24,497 bases of DNA from JBBDWZ01 sp050732575. GTDB taxonomy: Bacteria > Gemmatimonadota > Gemmatimonadetes > Longimicrobiales > RSA9. Positions 14,318-21,357 of the stretch are shown here, piece by piece (position 1 is the first letter of the stretch; each line of letters opens with the position of its first letter). The notes beneath the pieces were generated by a model. That model was not told the origin of the DNA. It searched no databases and worked only from the letters and a program-made list of their open reading frames with translations. The position numbers and the translations under genes are program-made. Where the stretch lies: positions 1 through 24,497 of the forward strand of contig JBOHRF010000054.1 in assembly GCA_050732575.1 (NCBI GenBank), given 5' to 3'.

Positions 14318-14340
14318 GCCTAACATCGCATGAGCGCGCC
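14318..14340 (+). repeat. attC11, left end only (right boundary of the array)
   Basis: GCCTAAC (14318-14324) followed by ATCGCATGAGCGCGCC, identical to the start of the family B sites. The similarity then stops, and no matching right core follows. This half-site marks the junction with non-cassette DNA. Confidence 0.8.
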
Positions 14341-14514
14341 GGCGGGCGTGCAGAGAATTGTCTGTCGGGCTGGCCGCGAAGGCGCTTCGCTGGCCCACGC
14401 GTCAGGATGGACCACAGTCCCGCCCTGGACGGACTGGCCCCTTCAGGCCAAAATCCGCTGTGAGAATGCCGAGCCGCTGAGCGTTACTTCGATGGGCGCC
14501 TGCGGTGGCGATTT

Positions 14515-14720
14515 GGCCCTGGCGCCGAAGTCTGCGGTGAGCAGTGTAACCACGGCGACGATCGCACTCTCGATGATCGTAACGTTGGTCTTTGTTGTGC
14601 GCCTCGCCTCGGGCGTCAGTCTGTACTGGGCAGCATCCAACATGGTTGGGTTGATTCAGGCACAGATCCTTCGTCGCGAAGCCCATGCGCATGCACGATC
14701 AGCGCAAGAGCTGCCGGCCT
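14515..14720 (+). pseudogene. fragment resembling the C-terminus of a YidC/Oxa1 membrane insertase
   Basis: Within the stretch between the array end and msrA, one frame reads VTTATIALSMIVTLVFVVRL, then ASGVSLYWAASNMVGLIQAQ and ILRREAHAH. The order hydrophobic helix, then '(P/S)GVxLYWxxSNxxGxxQ', then a basic tail is that of the last transmembrane helices of YidC/Oxa1 proteins. There is no upstream part of the insertase. The preceding 150 bases have no recognisable coding content, so only a C-terminal remnant is left, presumably after deletion at the array border. Its frame stays open straight into msrA. The match is based on a short segment, so the assignment is moderate. Confidence 0.45.
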
Positions 14721-14758
14721 CCAATTCCAAGAGCGCCACTACGGTTCGGGAGCCAGTC

Positions 14759-15418
14759 ATGACTACAGCTCGCGTCGTGCTCGCGCTGACCACTGCCATC
14801 TTCTGGCCGCTCGACAGGGTGGAGGTCGACGCCGCTTCGCTGCGCAGCCCTCTATCCGCCCGGCTCGAGACGCGGACTGCAGTTCTTGCCGGCGGCTGCT
14901 TCTGGGGGATTGAGGGGGTCTACGAGCATATCAAAGGCGTAATCAACGTGGTCTCGGGCTACACGGGCGGATCGGACAAGAACCCCACCTATGAAGCGGT
15001 GAGCTCCGGCCGCACCGGACACGCCGAATCGGTGCGCATCACGTACGATCCCGTGCAGGTGTCGTTCGAAACACTGCTGGAAGTGTTCTTCCACGTGGCC
15101 CACGATCCCACGCAATTGAATCGGCAGGGACCCGATGTCGGCACGCAGTATCGCTCGGCCATTTTCTACGCCAATGATGAGCAGGCGCGCGGCGCGCGTG
15201 AGTACATCGAGAGGTTGAGCAAACAAAGAGCTTTTCGCGACCCCATTGTCACGCAGGTCGTAGCGCTCGAGGCGTTCTACCTGGCCGAGGAATATCATCA
15301 GGATTACATGGAGCACCATCCCAACCAGCCTTACATCGTTTACAACGACCGGCCCAAGGTCGAGCATCTGCGCAAGCAGTACCCCAAACTGTTCAAGGAA
15401 CGAAATGCTGGTACGTAA
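14759..15418 (+). CDS. msrA: peptide-methionine (S)-S-oxide reductase, probably exported
   Basis: A 219-residue protein from ATG 14759, chosen because it gives a hydrophobic export signal (TARVVLALTTAIFWPL). The frame is open further upstream into an unrelated fragment. The catalytic motif GGCFWG places the attacking Cys at residue 47. FFHVAHDPTQLNRQGPDVG, TQYRSAIFY and the late EYHQDYMEHHPNQPYI are hallmarks of MsrA. The enzyme reduces methionine-S-sulfoxide in oxidised proteins. The signal would put it in the periplasm, where electrons come from a thiol carrier such as a DsbD-like or thioredoxin-like protein; none is seen here. No MsrB domain is fused. Confidence 0.95.
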   Translation: MTTARVVLALTTAIFWPLDRVEVDAASLRSPLSARLETRTAVLAGGCFWGIEGVYEHIKGVINVVSGYTGGSDKNPTYEAVSSGRTGHAESVRITYDPVQVSFETLLEVFFHVAHDPTQLNRQGPDVGTQYRSAIFYANDEQARGAREYIERLSKQRAFRDPIVTQVVALEAFYLAEEYHQDYMEHHPNQPYIVYNDRPKVEHLRKQYPKLFKERNAGT

Positions 15419-15441
15419 CCGTCCCGACTAACATTGCCGTC

Positions 15442-15876
15442 ATGAGTGGCAACTCTGACACCAGGCAAAGAACAACTCAGCCCGCTGATGACGCGACCAA
15501 CGGCCGACGCACCATCGCACTGGTGCTGGGCTCGGCTCTTGTATTCGCGCTCGCTCCAACGGTGCTGATCGGGACTCGAACAGGCCAGTTCGTGGGCCTG
15601 GGGAACGCCGCTCTGCTGCTTCTCTTCCTTGGTAAATTCCTGGCTCGTGGGGATTCGTGGGCCCGCTGGGCGTTGGTGTTTTGGTTCGGCATCAATGCGG
15701 TGCAGCATGGCCTGACTGCCCTGGGTGGACTGGGTGCGTCCTTACTCAACGACCCCGTGCTACCCAGCTTCGTGTTCTTCGGGTTTGCCGTCTTGTACGT
15801 CAGTATAGCCGCGGTGCTGACTCTCTCTACCGCCATTGACGAATTCATACGACGCGCAAAACCTGAACATCGCTAA
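15442..15876 (+). CDS. small integral membrane protein of unknown function
   Basis: A 144-residue protein, ATG 15442. After a polar N-terminus of about 22 residues it has three to four hydrophobic helices: TIALVLGSALVFALAPTVLI, FVGLGNAALLLLFLGKFL, WALVFWFGINAVQHGLTAL and FVFFGFAVLYVSIAAVLTLS. A short charged tail follows (EFIRRAKPEHR). No family motif is recognised. It lies 23 bases after msrA in the same direction, so it may be in the same transcript. Codon use appears ordinary for the region. Confidence 0.7.
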   Translation: MSGNSDTRQRTTQPADDATNGRRTIALVLGSALVFALAPTVLIGTRTGQFVGLGNAALLLLFLGKFLARGDSWARWALVFWFGINAVQHGLTALGGLGASLLNDPVLPSFVFFGFAVLYVSIAAVLTLSTAIDEFIRRAKPEHR

Positions 15877-16025
15877 CCTCGACGAATCGTTCTTCGAGTC
15901 GCTTGGATTCGCGCGCGGCCTTCCATCGTATGCGAGGCGCAAGCCGAGATCACAGAGCCACCAAACGAATCCTCCGTCTGAACCAGGATGAACCATGGCG
16001 TTTCGTATGATGGAGATCGGTGCTA

Positions 16026-16580
16026 CGGAGGGCAACTGAGGGCCGCTGGGTGGCGCGCCGTTTTGCGAGCATGCTGCTGCGTGGCACGGCGGCCAGCGAA
16101 ACGGCGCTGCGCAAAAACCATAGCCGATGCGCCAGTTGTGCACCTGGCCACGCACGGCGTTGCGTTCAGCTCGGAAGGGCGCGCCCGCGACTCGTTCATG
16201 GCGCTGGCCCCGGACTCGGAAAACGATGGATTGCTGACCGTGGGGGAGGTGCTGGATGAGCTGCCCGCGCTCAAAGCCGAACTGGTGGTTCTGTCTGCCT
16301 GCCAGACCGGACTGGGCAGTCTCACGCAGGCGGAAGGCACGGTCGGACTGCAGCGCGCGTTCCTGGCCATGGGCGCGCGCAGCGTGCTGGTCAGCCTGTG
16401 GAGCGTCTCCGATGCCGCAACCGAAGCGTTGATGAGAGCGTTCTACACGCACTGGCTGGACGATGCCGACGGGCCGAACAAGCCGAAGCGCTTCGACGCG
16501 CACAGGGCGATGTGCGCGCCCTGCCCGGGTTCGAGCATCCTCGCTACTGGGCGCCGTTCCAGTTGGTCGGAGGTCGATAA
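16026..16580 (+). pseudogene. CHAT-domain (caspase-like) protein, C-terminal remnant with two frameshifts
   Basis: Three frames line up into the end of a CHAT protein. First, EGRWVARRFASMLLRG then AASETALRKN. Next, after a shift near 16115-16125, VVHLATHGVAFSSEGRARDS and FMALAP with the catalytic His, LTVGEVLDELPALKAELVVL, then SACQTGLGSL with the catalytic Cys, and VLVSLWSVSDAATEALMRAF. Then, after a second shift near 16480, EALRRAQGDVRALPGFEHPR and YWAPFQLVGGR, the normal end of such proteins, stop at 16580. Both catalytic residues remain, but the N-terminal repeat region (usually TPR) is missing and the frame is broken twice. CHAT proteases are often caspase-like effectors in larger TPR proteins. 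This is almost certainly a dead fragment. Confidence 0.8.
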
Positions 16581-16607
16581 AGGCTACGATGATCTGACCG
16601 GAGACAT

Positions 16608-17336
16608 GTGCAGCACTTCCAACACATCGATGCGATCACGTTTGATTTCTTCAACACGCTGGTTCGTCACCGGGGTGGTGAGGGGCGCGGCCTGAAGGTC
16701 ATGGAGTATCTGCAGGCTCAGAGCCTGGCCTCGGATCCCTGGGAACACAGTGTTTTGTATCATGTCTTTGAGCCGCATGGTCGCGAGTATTCGCCGACCC
16801 TGCCCCGCGTGCAGAAAGATCGCTATTGCGTCCGTGTTACTGAGCGCCTGTTCGAGCGTCTGAAGGTACGCGTCTGGCTGAACGAGGCCGCGCAGCACGC
16901 AATCAGAATTTGGGAGCTGATCGGGCCCGATAGTCTGGACGTGTTCCCCGATGTGCACGCTGCGCTGACGCCGTTGCGCGCGGCCGGCTATCGGCTGGCG
17001 GTTGTATCCAACTGGCAGTGCGGACTGCAGCACTTCTGTGCTGAGCTGGGATTGGCAAATTACTTTCACGAGATTCTGGCATCCGCAGAGGTGAACTCGG
17101 AGAAGCCCGATGCCCGCATTTTCGCAGAGGCTTGCCGACGTCTCGGCGTCACACCGCAGCGCACGCTGCACGTGGGCGACACGTTCAGGGACGACGTAGA
17201 AGGCGCCGGTAGCGCTGGCCTGCACGCGCTGCTCATCTGCCGCGGCATCAATGAGTCGGCAAAAGAGATTTCAACGATCAGCAATCTGCAAGAACTCCCG
17301 CCGCTGCTGGGCGTGAGAGATGGGAGGTCGCCATGA
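16608..17336 (+). CDS. HAD-superfamily hydrolase
   Basis: A 242-residue protein starting at GTG 16608. Motif I is ITFDFFNTL (nucleophile Asp, with Phe-Phe-Asn instead of the D-x-D form, as in the haloacid dehalogenase-like branch). Motif II Ser lies in LAVVSNWQ, motif III Lys in NSEKPDARIF, and motif IV Asp pair in HVGDTFRDDVEGA. The helical cap lies between motifs I and II. Substrate unknown; a phosphatase or dehalogenase role is open, with phosphatase likelier for the wider family. It overlaps the following cupin gene by four bases (ATGA), so both are probably made together. It is the first intact gene after the CHAT remnant. Confidence 0.85.
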   Translation: MQHFQHIDAITFDFFNTLVRHRGGEGRGLKVMEYLQAQSLASDPWEHSVLYHVFEPHGREYSPTLPRVQKDRYCVRVTERLFERLKVRVWLNEAAQHAIRIWELIGPDSLDVFPDVHAALTPLRAAGYRLAVVSNWQCGLQHFCAELGLANYFHEILASAEVNSEKPDARIFAEACRRLGVTPQRTLHVGDTFRDDVEGAGSAGLHALLICRGINESAKEISTISNLQELPPLLGVRDGRSP

Positions 17337-17692
17337 ACAAGGTCAATCTGGCCGAAAAACTCGGGCACATCGACCAACCGTGGACGCCGAAACTCGTGGC
17401 CCAGGTAAACGAGACCGAGGTGAAGTTGGTCAAGCTGCACGGCGAATTCATCTGGCATCACCACGACCGGGAGGACGAGCTGTTCCTGGTCTTGAAAGGC
17501 CGCCTGCTCATGCAATTCCGGGATCGTGAGGAATGGATTGAGGAAGGCGAGTTCATCGTAGTACCGCGCGGCGTCGAGCACCGGCCGGTTGCGCCACAGG
17601 AAGTTCAGCTGATGCTGATCGAGCCGCGCGGCACACGCAACACCGGCAACGTGATCAATGAACGTACGGTTGCGATGGTCGACCCCATTTGA
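17333..17692 (+). CDS. cupin-domain protein
   Basis: A 119-residue single-domain cupin. The first metal motif is visible as GEFIWHHHDREDELFLVLKG (G-x5-HxH-x3,4-E-x6-G), the second as PRGVEHRPVAP. These give three His and one Glu ligand. Such small cupins bind a divalent metal and act as mannose-6-phosphate isomerase-like or binding proteins; no substrate can be assigned. Its start overlaps the HAD stop in ATGA, and an intrinsic terminator-like hairpin follows, so HAD and cupin look like a two-gene operon. Its conservation next to a HAD protein suggests a shared small-molecule pathway, which is only an inference. Confidence 0.88.
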   Translation: MNKVNLAEKLGHIDQPWTPKLVAQVNETEVKLVKLHGEFIWHHHDREDELFLVLKGRLLMQFRDREEWIEEGEFIVVPRGVEHRPVAPQEVQLMLIEPRGTRNTGNVINERTVAMVDPI

Positions 17693-17738
17693 CGCCCAGG
17701 CTGGCGGCGCCGCATGCGATAACCCCTCCGAACGCGCC

Positions 17739-17764
17739 AGGGCTCGCTTCAGCTCTAATTTTTT
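17739..17764 (+). terminator. intrinsic terminator-like hairpin after the HAD-cupin pair
   Basis: AGGGCT (17739-17744) pairs with AGCTCT (17751-17756, one G-T pair) around the loop CGCTTC, followed by AA and a run of six T. The stem is short but the position, 47 bases after the cupin stop, suits a terminator. Confidence 0.45.
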
Positions 17765-17962
17765 GCCTACGCAGGCGTTGCAACATCAAGCGGGAACGCT
17801 ATTTCGATGGCGTCCGCCCGGTCGTTTGGGTGGTCGAATCTAACCGCGGCGCCGACCAGGCGAGGTGACCACTAGCTGGCCAACTTTTCCTTCTGGCCCA
17901 TCTTGTGCTTGCCTTGTCTGGATCAGCCGTCAGGGCAATTTGAAACCGTCATTAACTCCTAG

Positions 17963-19582
17963 ATGAGCGCTGTGGACAGAAACGACTCCGCAGGCCACGG
18001 TTCTGCACTGCACGCGCAAGCGCGTTCGGCGGACGAACGTCGGTCCCACACCAACCGGCGGGCGAGCAATCGCCTGTACCAGCTGCTGATCGAGAATGTG
18101 CGCGACTACGCCATCTTTGCGCTGGACAAGACCGGTCATGTGCTGTCGTGGAATGCCGGAGCGGAACGGATCAAGGGCTACACAGCAGAGCAGATCATAG
18201 GCCATCATTTCTCCGATTTCTATCCGCAGTCGGACATCGACGCCGGCAAACCGGATGGTGAGTTAGTCGTGGCTGAAGCGGAAGGCCGATTTGAGGATGA
18301 GGGTTGGCGGGTGCGCAGGGATGGCTCGCGTTTTTGGGCCAACGTAGTCATCACGGCACTGCGCGACGAGGACGGTGAGCTGGTGGGCTTCGGCAAAGTG
18401 ACACGCGATCTCACCGGGCGGCGCAATGCGGAAGAGGCCCTGCGCATCAGTGAAGAACGTTTCCGGTTGCTGGTACAGAACGTCAAAGATTACGGCATCT
18501 TCATGCTCGACCCGACCGGTCACGTAGTCAGCTGGAACGAGGGTGCACAACGTATCCTGGGTTACCAGTCCGAGGAAATCGTGGGCCGCCACTTTTCCGC
18601 GTTCTATCCGCCCGGCCAGCATACCACGGGCAGACCGAAGGAGGAACTCGAAACGGCGCTGCAGGAGGGACGCTTCGAGGAGGAGGCGCGCCGGCTGCGC
18701 AAAGACGGCACGTTGTTCTGGGCCAGTGTGGTGGTCACACCGGTGCGCAGAGCGGATGGTGAGTTATCCGGTTTTTCCAAGGTGGTGCGCGATCTGACCG
18801 AGCTGCGCTCAGCGCTCGAGGGCGCAATTGCCGATGCCAGCCGCGCGGCCGCGGCCGAGGCCGCCAATCGCGCCAAGAGTGAATTCCTGGCCGCACTCTC
18901 CCACGAGTTGCGCACACCGCTCAACGCCATTGCCGGTTACGCCGATCTGCTCTTGCTCGGAATCCACGGACCTGTAAATGACCAACAGATCGAAGCGCTC
19001 GAGCGCATCAACCGGAGTCAGCAACATCTGCTCGGCATCATCACCGACCTTTTGAATTTCAGTCGCATTGAAGCCGGCCGCATTCACTACGACATTGCGC
19101 CCGTGCCGGTGCACAACCTGATCCAGACCGTGAGGTCCTTGGTGGAGCCGCAGGCTACGGCCAAACAGATCGCCATCGCGTGGCCCTCAGGCGAGAGCAA
19201 TACAACGCTGCGCGCGGATGCTGCGAAAGTAGAACAGATCATGGTGAATCTGCTCGTGAACGCGGTCAAATTCACGGCCCGCGGCGGACGCATTACCGTC
19301 ACGTACGAAACCGCCGACAGCGTCGTCAAGCTGCACGTTTGTGACACCGGCATTGGCATTCCGACCGACAAGCTCGAAGCCATCTTCGAGCCGTTCGTGC
19401 AGGTAGGCCGTTCTCTGTCTTCGGCGCACGAAGGCGCCGGCCTCGGCCTGGCCATCAGTCGAGACCTGGCCCGCGCCATGGACGGCGACCTCACCGTGGT
19501 CAGCACCGTAGGTGAGAGTTCCACATTTAGCCTGTGCTTACCCGAATACACCCGAAGCGCTGGTGATGCAGGCGGCCGATAA
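17963..19582 (+). CDS. PAS-PAS sensor histidine kinase, soluble, orphan
   Basis: A 539-residue kinase without transmembrane segments. Two PAS domains, about residues 34-150 and 165-275, are clearly duplicated: YAIFALDKTGHVLSWNAGAE and YGIFMLDPTGHVVSWNEGAQ, each ending in a GxKVxRDLT-type PAC end (FGKVTRDLTG, FSKVVRDLTE). The HisKA domain follows with phospho-acceptor His314 in SHELRTPLNAIAGY, then a HATPase domain with NLLVNAVKFT (N box), DTGIGIP (G1), FEPF and GAGLGLAIS (G2). No response regulator or output gene lies next to it. It likely senses a cytoplasmic redox, light or ligand signal through the PAS cores; no haem- or flavin-specific residue is evident. ATG 17963 lacks an obvious ribosome site. 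Confidence 0.92.
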   Translation: MSAVDRNDSAGHGSALHAQARSADERRSHTNRRASNRLYQLLIENVRDYAIFALDKTGHVLSWNAGAERIKGYTAEQIIGHHFSDFYPQSDIDAGKPDGELVVAEAEGRFEDEGWRVRRDGSRFWANVVITALRDEDGELVGFGKVTRDLTGRRNAEEALRISEERFRLLVQNVKDYGIFMLDPTGHVVSWNEGAQRILGYQSEEIVGRHFSAFYPPGQHTTGRPKEELETALQEGRFEEEARRLRKDGTLFWASVVVTPVRRADGELSGFSKVVRDLTELRSALEGAIADASRAAAAEAANRAKSEFLAALSHELRTPLNAIAGYADLLLLGIHGPVNDQQIEALERINRSQQHLLGIITDLLNFSRIEAGRIHYDIAPVPVHNLIQTVRSLVEPQATAKQIAIAWPSGESNTTLRADAAKVEQIMVNLLVNAVKFTARGGRITVTYETADSVVKLHVCDTGIGIPTDKLEAIFEPFVQVGRSLSSAHEGAGLGLAISRDLARAMDGDLTVVSTVGESSTFSLCLPEYTRSAGDAGGR

Positions 19583-19708
19583 ACATTTGTGGTGGACGCG
19601 GCGCAACCACATGGACTTGCCAGGCACGGCCAGGTCGGGCCATCCTAGGAACGATCCCCCGGTCATGCCAAGCGGTAAACGCTGATTTCGATCAACCCGG
19701 ATGTGCCC

Positions 19709-19933
19709 ATGAAGAACATCCAGATCGCCAGCTTCCACTATCGACACGAGGGTGAACAGGCACGCGGATACCTTGCCGACGCAGGCATTGGCAGCCTGCT
19801 GCACGGGGACGCGGGCAGTGCGGCCAGTGGAGCCAGTGTGCCGGCCGCCCGCGTGCGGCTGTTTGTGAGGGAGGATGACGCGGATCGTGCGCGGGCACTG
19901 CTGGACGATGCCGACGATCTCGTGTTTGGCTGA
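19709..19933 (+). CDS. DUF2007-type small protein
   Basis: A 74-residue protein from ATG 19709; a GTG two codons upstream is an alternative. The sequence MKNIQIASFHYRHEGEQARG, then YLADAGIGSLLHGDAGSAAS, then RVRLFVREDDADRARALLDD, follows the beta-alpha-beta layout of DUF2007, a GlnB-like small 'signal transducing' family. Function unknown. It stands 16 bases before the next gene, and the following genes are closely packed, suggesting an operon. Confidence 0.75.
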   Translation: MKNIQIASFHYRHEGEQARGYLADAGIGSLLHGDAGSAASGASVPAARVRLFVREDDADRARALLDDADDLVFG

Positions 19934-19949
19934 GCGCTGAGAACTATCG

Positions 19950-20234
19950 ATGTCACGAGCGTTCGTGAAAGAAGATGCGGGCGATGCGCCGCGTCATTTT
20001 GGTTTGCCGCATCCATCCGATCCGGGCTATGACGCAGCCGCCGCGTGGGCATTGCTGGAGGCGGCGCGGGATGGCGAGACTTCGGTGGGCGAAGCGGCCA
20101 CCGGATATCGCTGGGGTGAGCCGTTGCTGCACGCACATGTGCGGCGCATCCTGGACAAAGAACTGGCACGCGACGAGATGGAGCAGGACACGCGGTTGAT
20201 CCGACTGGCGCGCCGTTTCCTCGACGCGCGCTAA
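19950..20234 (+). CDS. conserved-type hypothetical protein
   Basis: A 94-residue protein starting MSRAFVKEDAGDAPRHFGLP, then a helical part (DAAAAWALLEAARDGETSVG), then ATGYRWGEPLLHAHVRRIL and a charged helical end. I recognise the 'SRAFVKED' start and 'ATGYRWG' motif as recurring in small proteins of this and related phyla but know of no function. No catalytic motif or membrane segment is visible. It sits between DUF2007 and the DUF1648 protein in the same direction, with short gaps on both sides (16 and 6 bases). Confidence 0.72.
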   Translation: MSRAFVKEDAGDAPRHFGLPHPSDPGYDAAAAWALLEAARDGETSVGEAATGYRWGEPLLHAHVRRILDKELARDEMEQDTRLIRLARRFLDAR

Positions 20235-20240
20235 CCGAAC

Positions 20241-20774
20241 GTGCAGCCTGCGCTACTCCGTCTCAATTACATTGCCCTCGCCTTACTCTTTGCCGGCAGT
20301 GTGCTGGCGTGGCCCGCGCTGCCGGGCCGCATTCCCATCCATTTCGGTTTGAGCGGCGCGCCCGATGTGTGGGTGGCGCGCACCTGGCTGAGCTGGCTGC
20401 TCCTGCCTCTTTTGGCGGCCGGTGTTTTCGCGCTTGTATATGGCATTGGCGTGCGCAGTGCGAGACGACCGCACTTGTGGAACTTACCCGAGAAAGCTCG
20501 CTTCCTGAAAATGAGCGCGGCCGAACAAGCGCCTATCATTGCCTTGCTGCTGCGTTACCTGTCGGGCGTCACGCTAACCATGATTTCGTTCCTGGGCCTG
20601 ACCCAGCTTTGCATTTTCCTGGTGGCCACCGGATACACACACAGGTTGCCGTGGTTCTTCTCGGCCGGCCTGGTTCTGACGATGGGCGGAATTGTGATCA
20701 GCGCGCTGCGCCTTCGTGGTCGCATCAGAGAACGGGTCCTGAGTACGTCGCGGTCACCGGGTACAATGCGGTAA
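20241..20774 (+). CDS. DUF1648-domain membrane protein
   Basis: A 177-residue integral membrane protein beginning at GTG 20241. It has about four transmembrane helices near residues 8-25, 48-68, 97-128 and 137-158. The conserved loop after helix 1, LPGRIPIHFGLSGAPDVW, is the DUF1648 signature (PxxIPxHFxxxGxPD). DUF1648 proteins are of unknown function; in Firmicutes a relative (SdpI) gives immunity to a toxin, but this single-domain form need not act so. It follows the previous gene by 6 bases and precedes tag by 18 bases. Confidence 0.85.
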   Translation: MQPALLRLNYIALALLFAGSVLAWPALPGRIPIHFGLSGAPDVWVARTWLSWLLLPLLAAGVFALVYGIGVRSARRPHLWNLPEKARFLKMSAAEQAPIIALLLRYLSGVTLTMISFLGLTQLCIFLVATGYTHRLPWFFSAGLVLTMGGIVISALRLRGRIRERVLSTSRSPGTMR

Positions 20775-20792
20775 GAACATGCCGTCGGAATT

Positions 20793-21350
20793 ATGACTTA
20801 TTGTGAGGCGGCGCCCGGCCATCCCTGGCACGGCCCTTACCACGAGCGTGAGTACGGCTTCCCCTTGCGTACCGATGCCGAGCTCTTCGAGCGTTTTGCG
20901 CTGGAGATCAATCAGGCCGGCCTGTCCTGGCTCACGGTACTGCAGAAGCGCACTGCGCTGCAGCGCGCGTTTCGCGCATTCGATGTCGACCGGGTAGCGC
21001 GTTTTGGCGCGCGCGATCGAGCCCGACTGCTGAACGATGCCAGCATCATCCGCAATCGGTTGAAGATCGATGCCGTGATCGAGAATGCGCGCCGGTTGCG
21101 CGAGCTGCGCCAGCAATTTGGCGGTTTTGCCGGCTGGTTGGATGCGCATCATCCGCAGCCGCTGGATGATTGGGCTCGCCTGTTCAAGCAGACGTTTCGT
21201 TTCACGGGTGGCGAAATCGTGCGCGAGCTGTTGGTGAGCACCGGATATTTGCCGGGCGCACACGTGCCCACCTGCCCGGTCTACGCGCGTGTCCTGACGC
21301 TGAACCCGCCCTGGCGGAAAAGTGAACGTATCGCGCGCGCCCGGAGCTGA
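20793..21350 (+). CDS. tag: DNA-3-methyladenine glycosylase I
   Basis: A 185-residue protein. The zinc site of Tag is present: Cys4 (MTYC) and His17 (GPYHEREYGFP) at the same positions as in the E. coli enzyme, with His157 and Cys161 in GAHVPTCPVY. Other family hallmarks are AGLSWLTVLQKRTALQRAFR and NDASIIRNRLKIDAVIENAR. The enzyme removes 3-methyladenine from alkylated DNA, leaving an abasic site for base excision repair. Start ATG 20793 is fixed by Cys4. The next gene begins 7 bases after the stop, so it is likely co-transcribed with the GNAT protein. Confidence 0.95.
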   Translation: MTYCEAAPGHPWHGPYHEREYGFPLRTDAELFERFALEINQAGLSWLTVLQKRTALQRAFRAFDVDRVARFGARDRARLLNDASIIRNRLKIDAVIENARRLRELRQQFGGFAGWLDAHHPQPLDDWARLFKQTFRFTGGEIVRELLVSTGYLPGAHVPTCPVYARVLTLNPPWRKSERIARARS

Positions 21351-21357
21351 AGCGGCC

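Larger units (their letters stand above)
4370..14340 (+). mobile_element. integron-type gene cassette array (11 attC sites, same orientation)
   Basis: About 10 kb in which every gene or gene pair is followed by a site starting RYYYAAC-like (GCCTAAC, GGCTAAC or variants) and, when complete, ending GTTAGGC or GTTAGCC, with complementary inner arms such as GCATGAGCG and CGCTCATGC. The sites lie at 4985, 5110-end, 6407, 7167, 7925, 8599, 9301, 11130, 11705, 12476, 13772 and 14318 (the second value marks only the end of the first site). They are 71-131 bases long when both ends are present, and the gene order is always gene then site. This is the defining architecture of integron cassettes. The right limit is a half-site at 14318-14340. 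With the adjacent recombinase it forms a candidate inverted integron; if that recombinase is unrelated, it is a cluster of attC sites lacking an integrase. Confidence 0.9.

Noticed and set aside
4985..14340. Regularly spaced repeats resembling a CRISPR array or REP elements
   Set aside because: Spacing is irregular (0.5-1.9 kb), the units between are genes, and each repeat has asymmetric RYYYAAC and GTTRRRY ends with complementary arms, which is attC architecture.
16584..17225. Minus-strand open frame of 213 codons
   Set aside because: Antisense to the HAD gene, which has all four motifs; no independent support.
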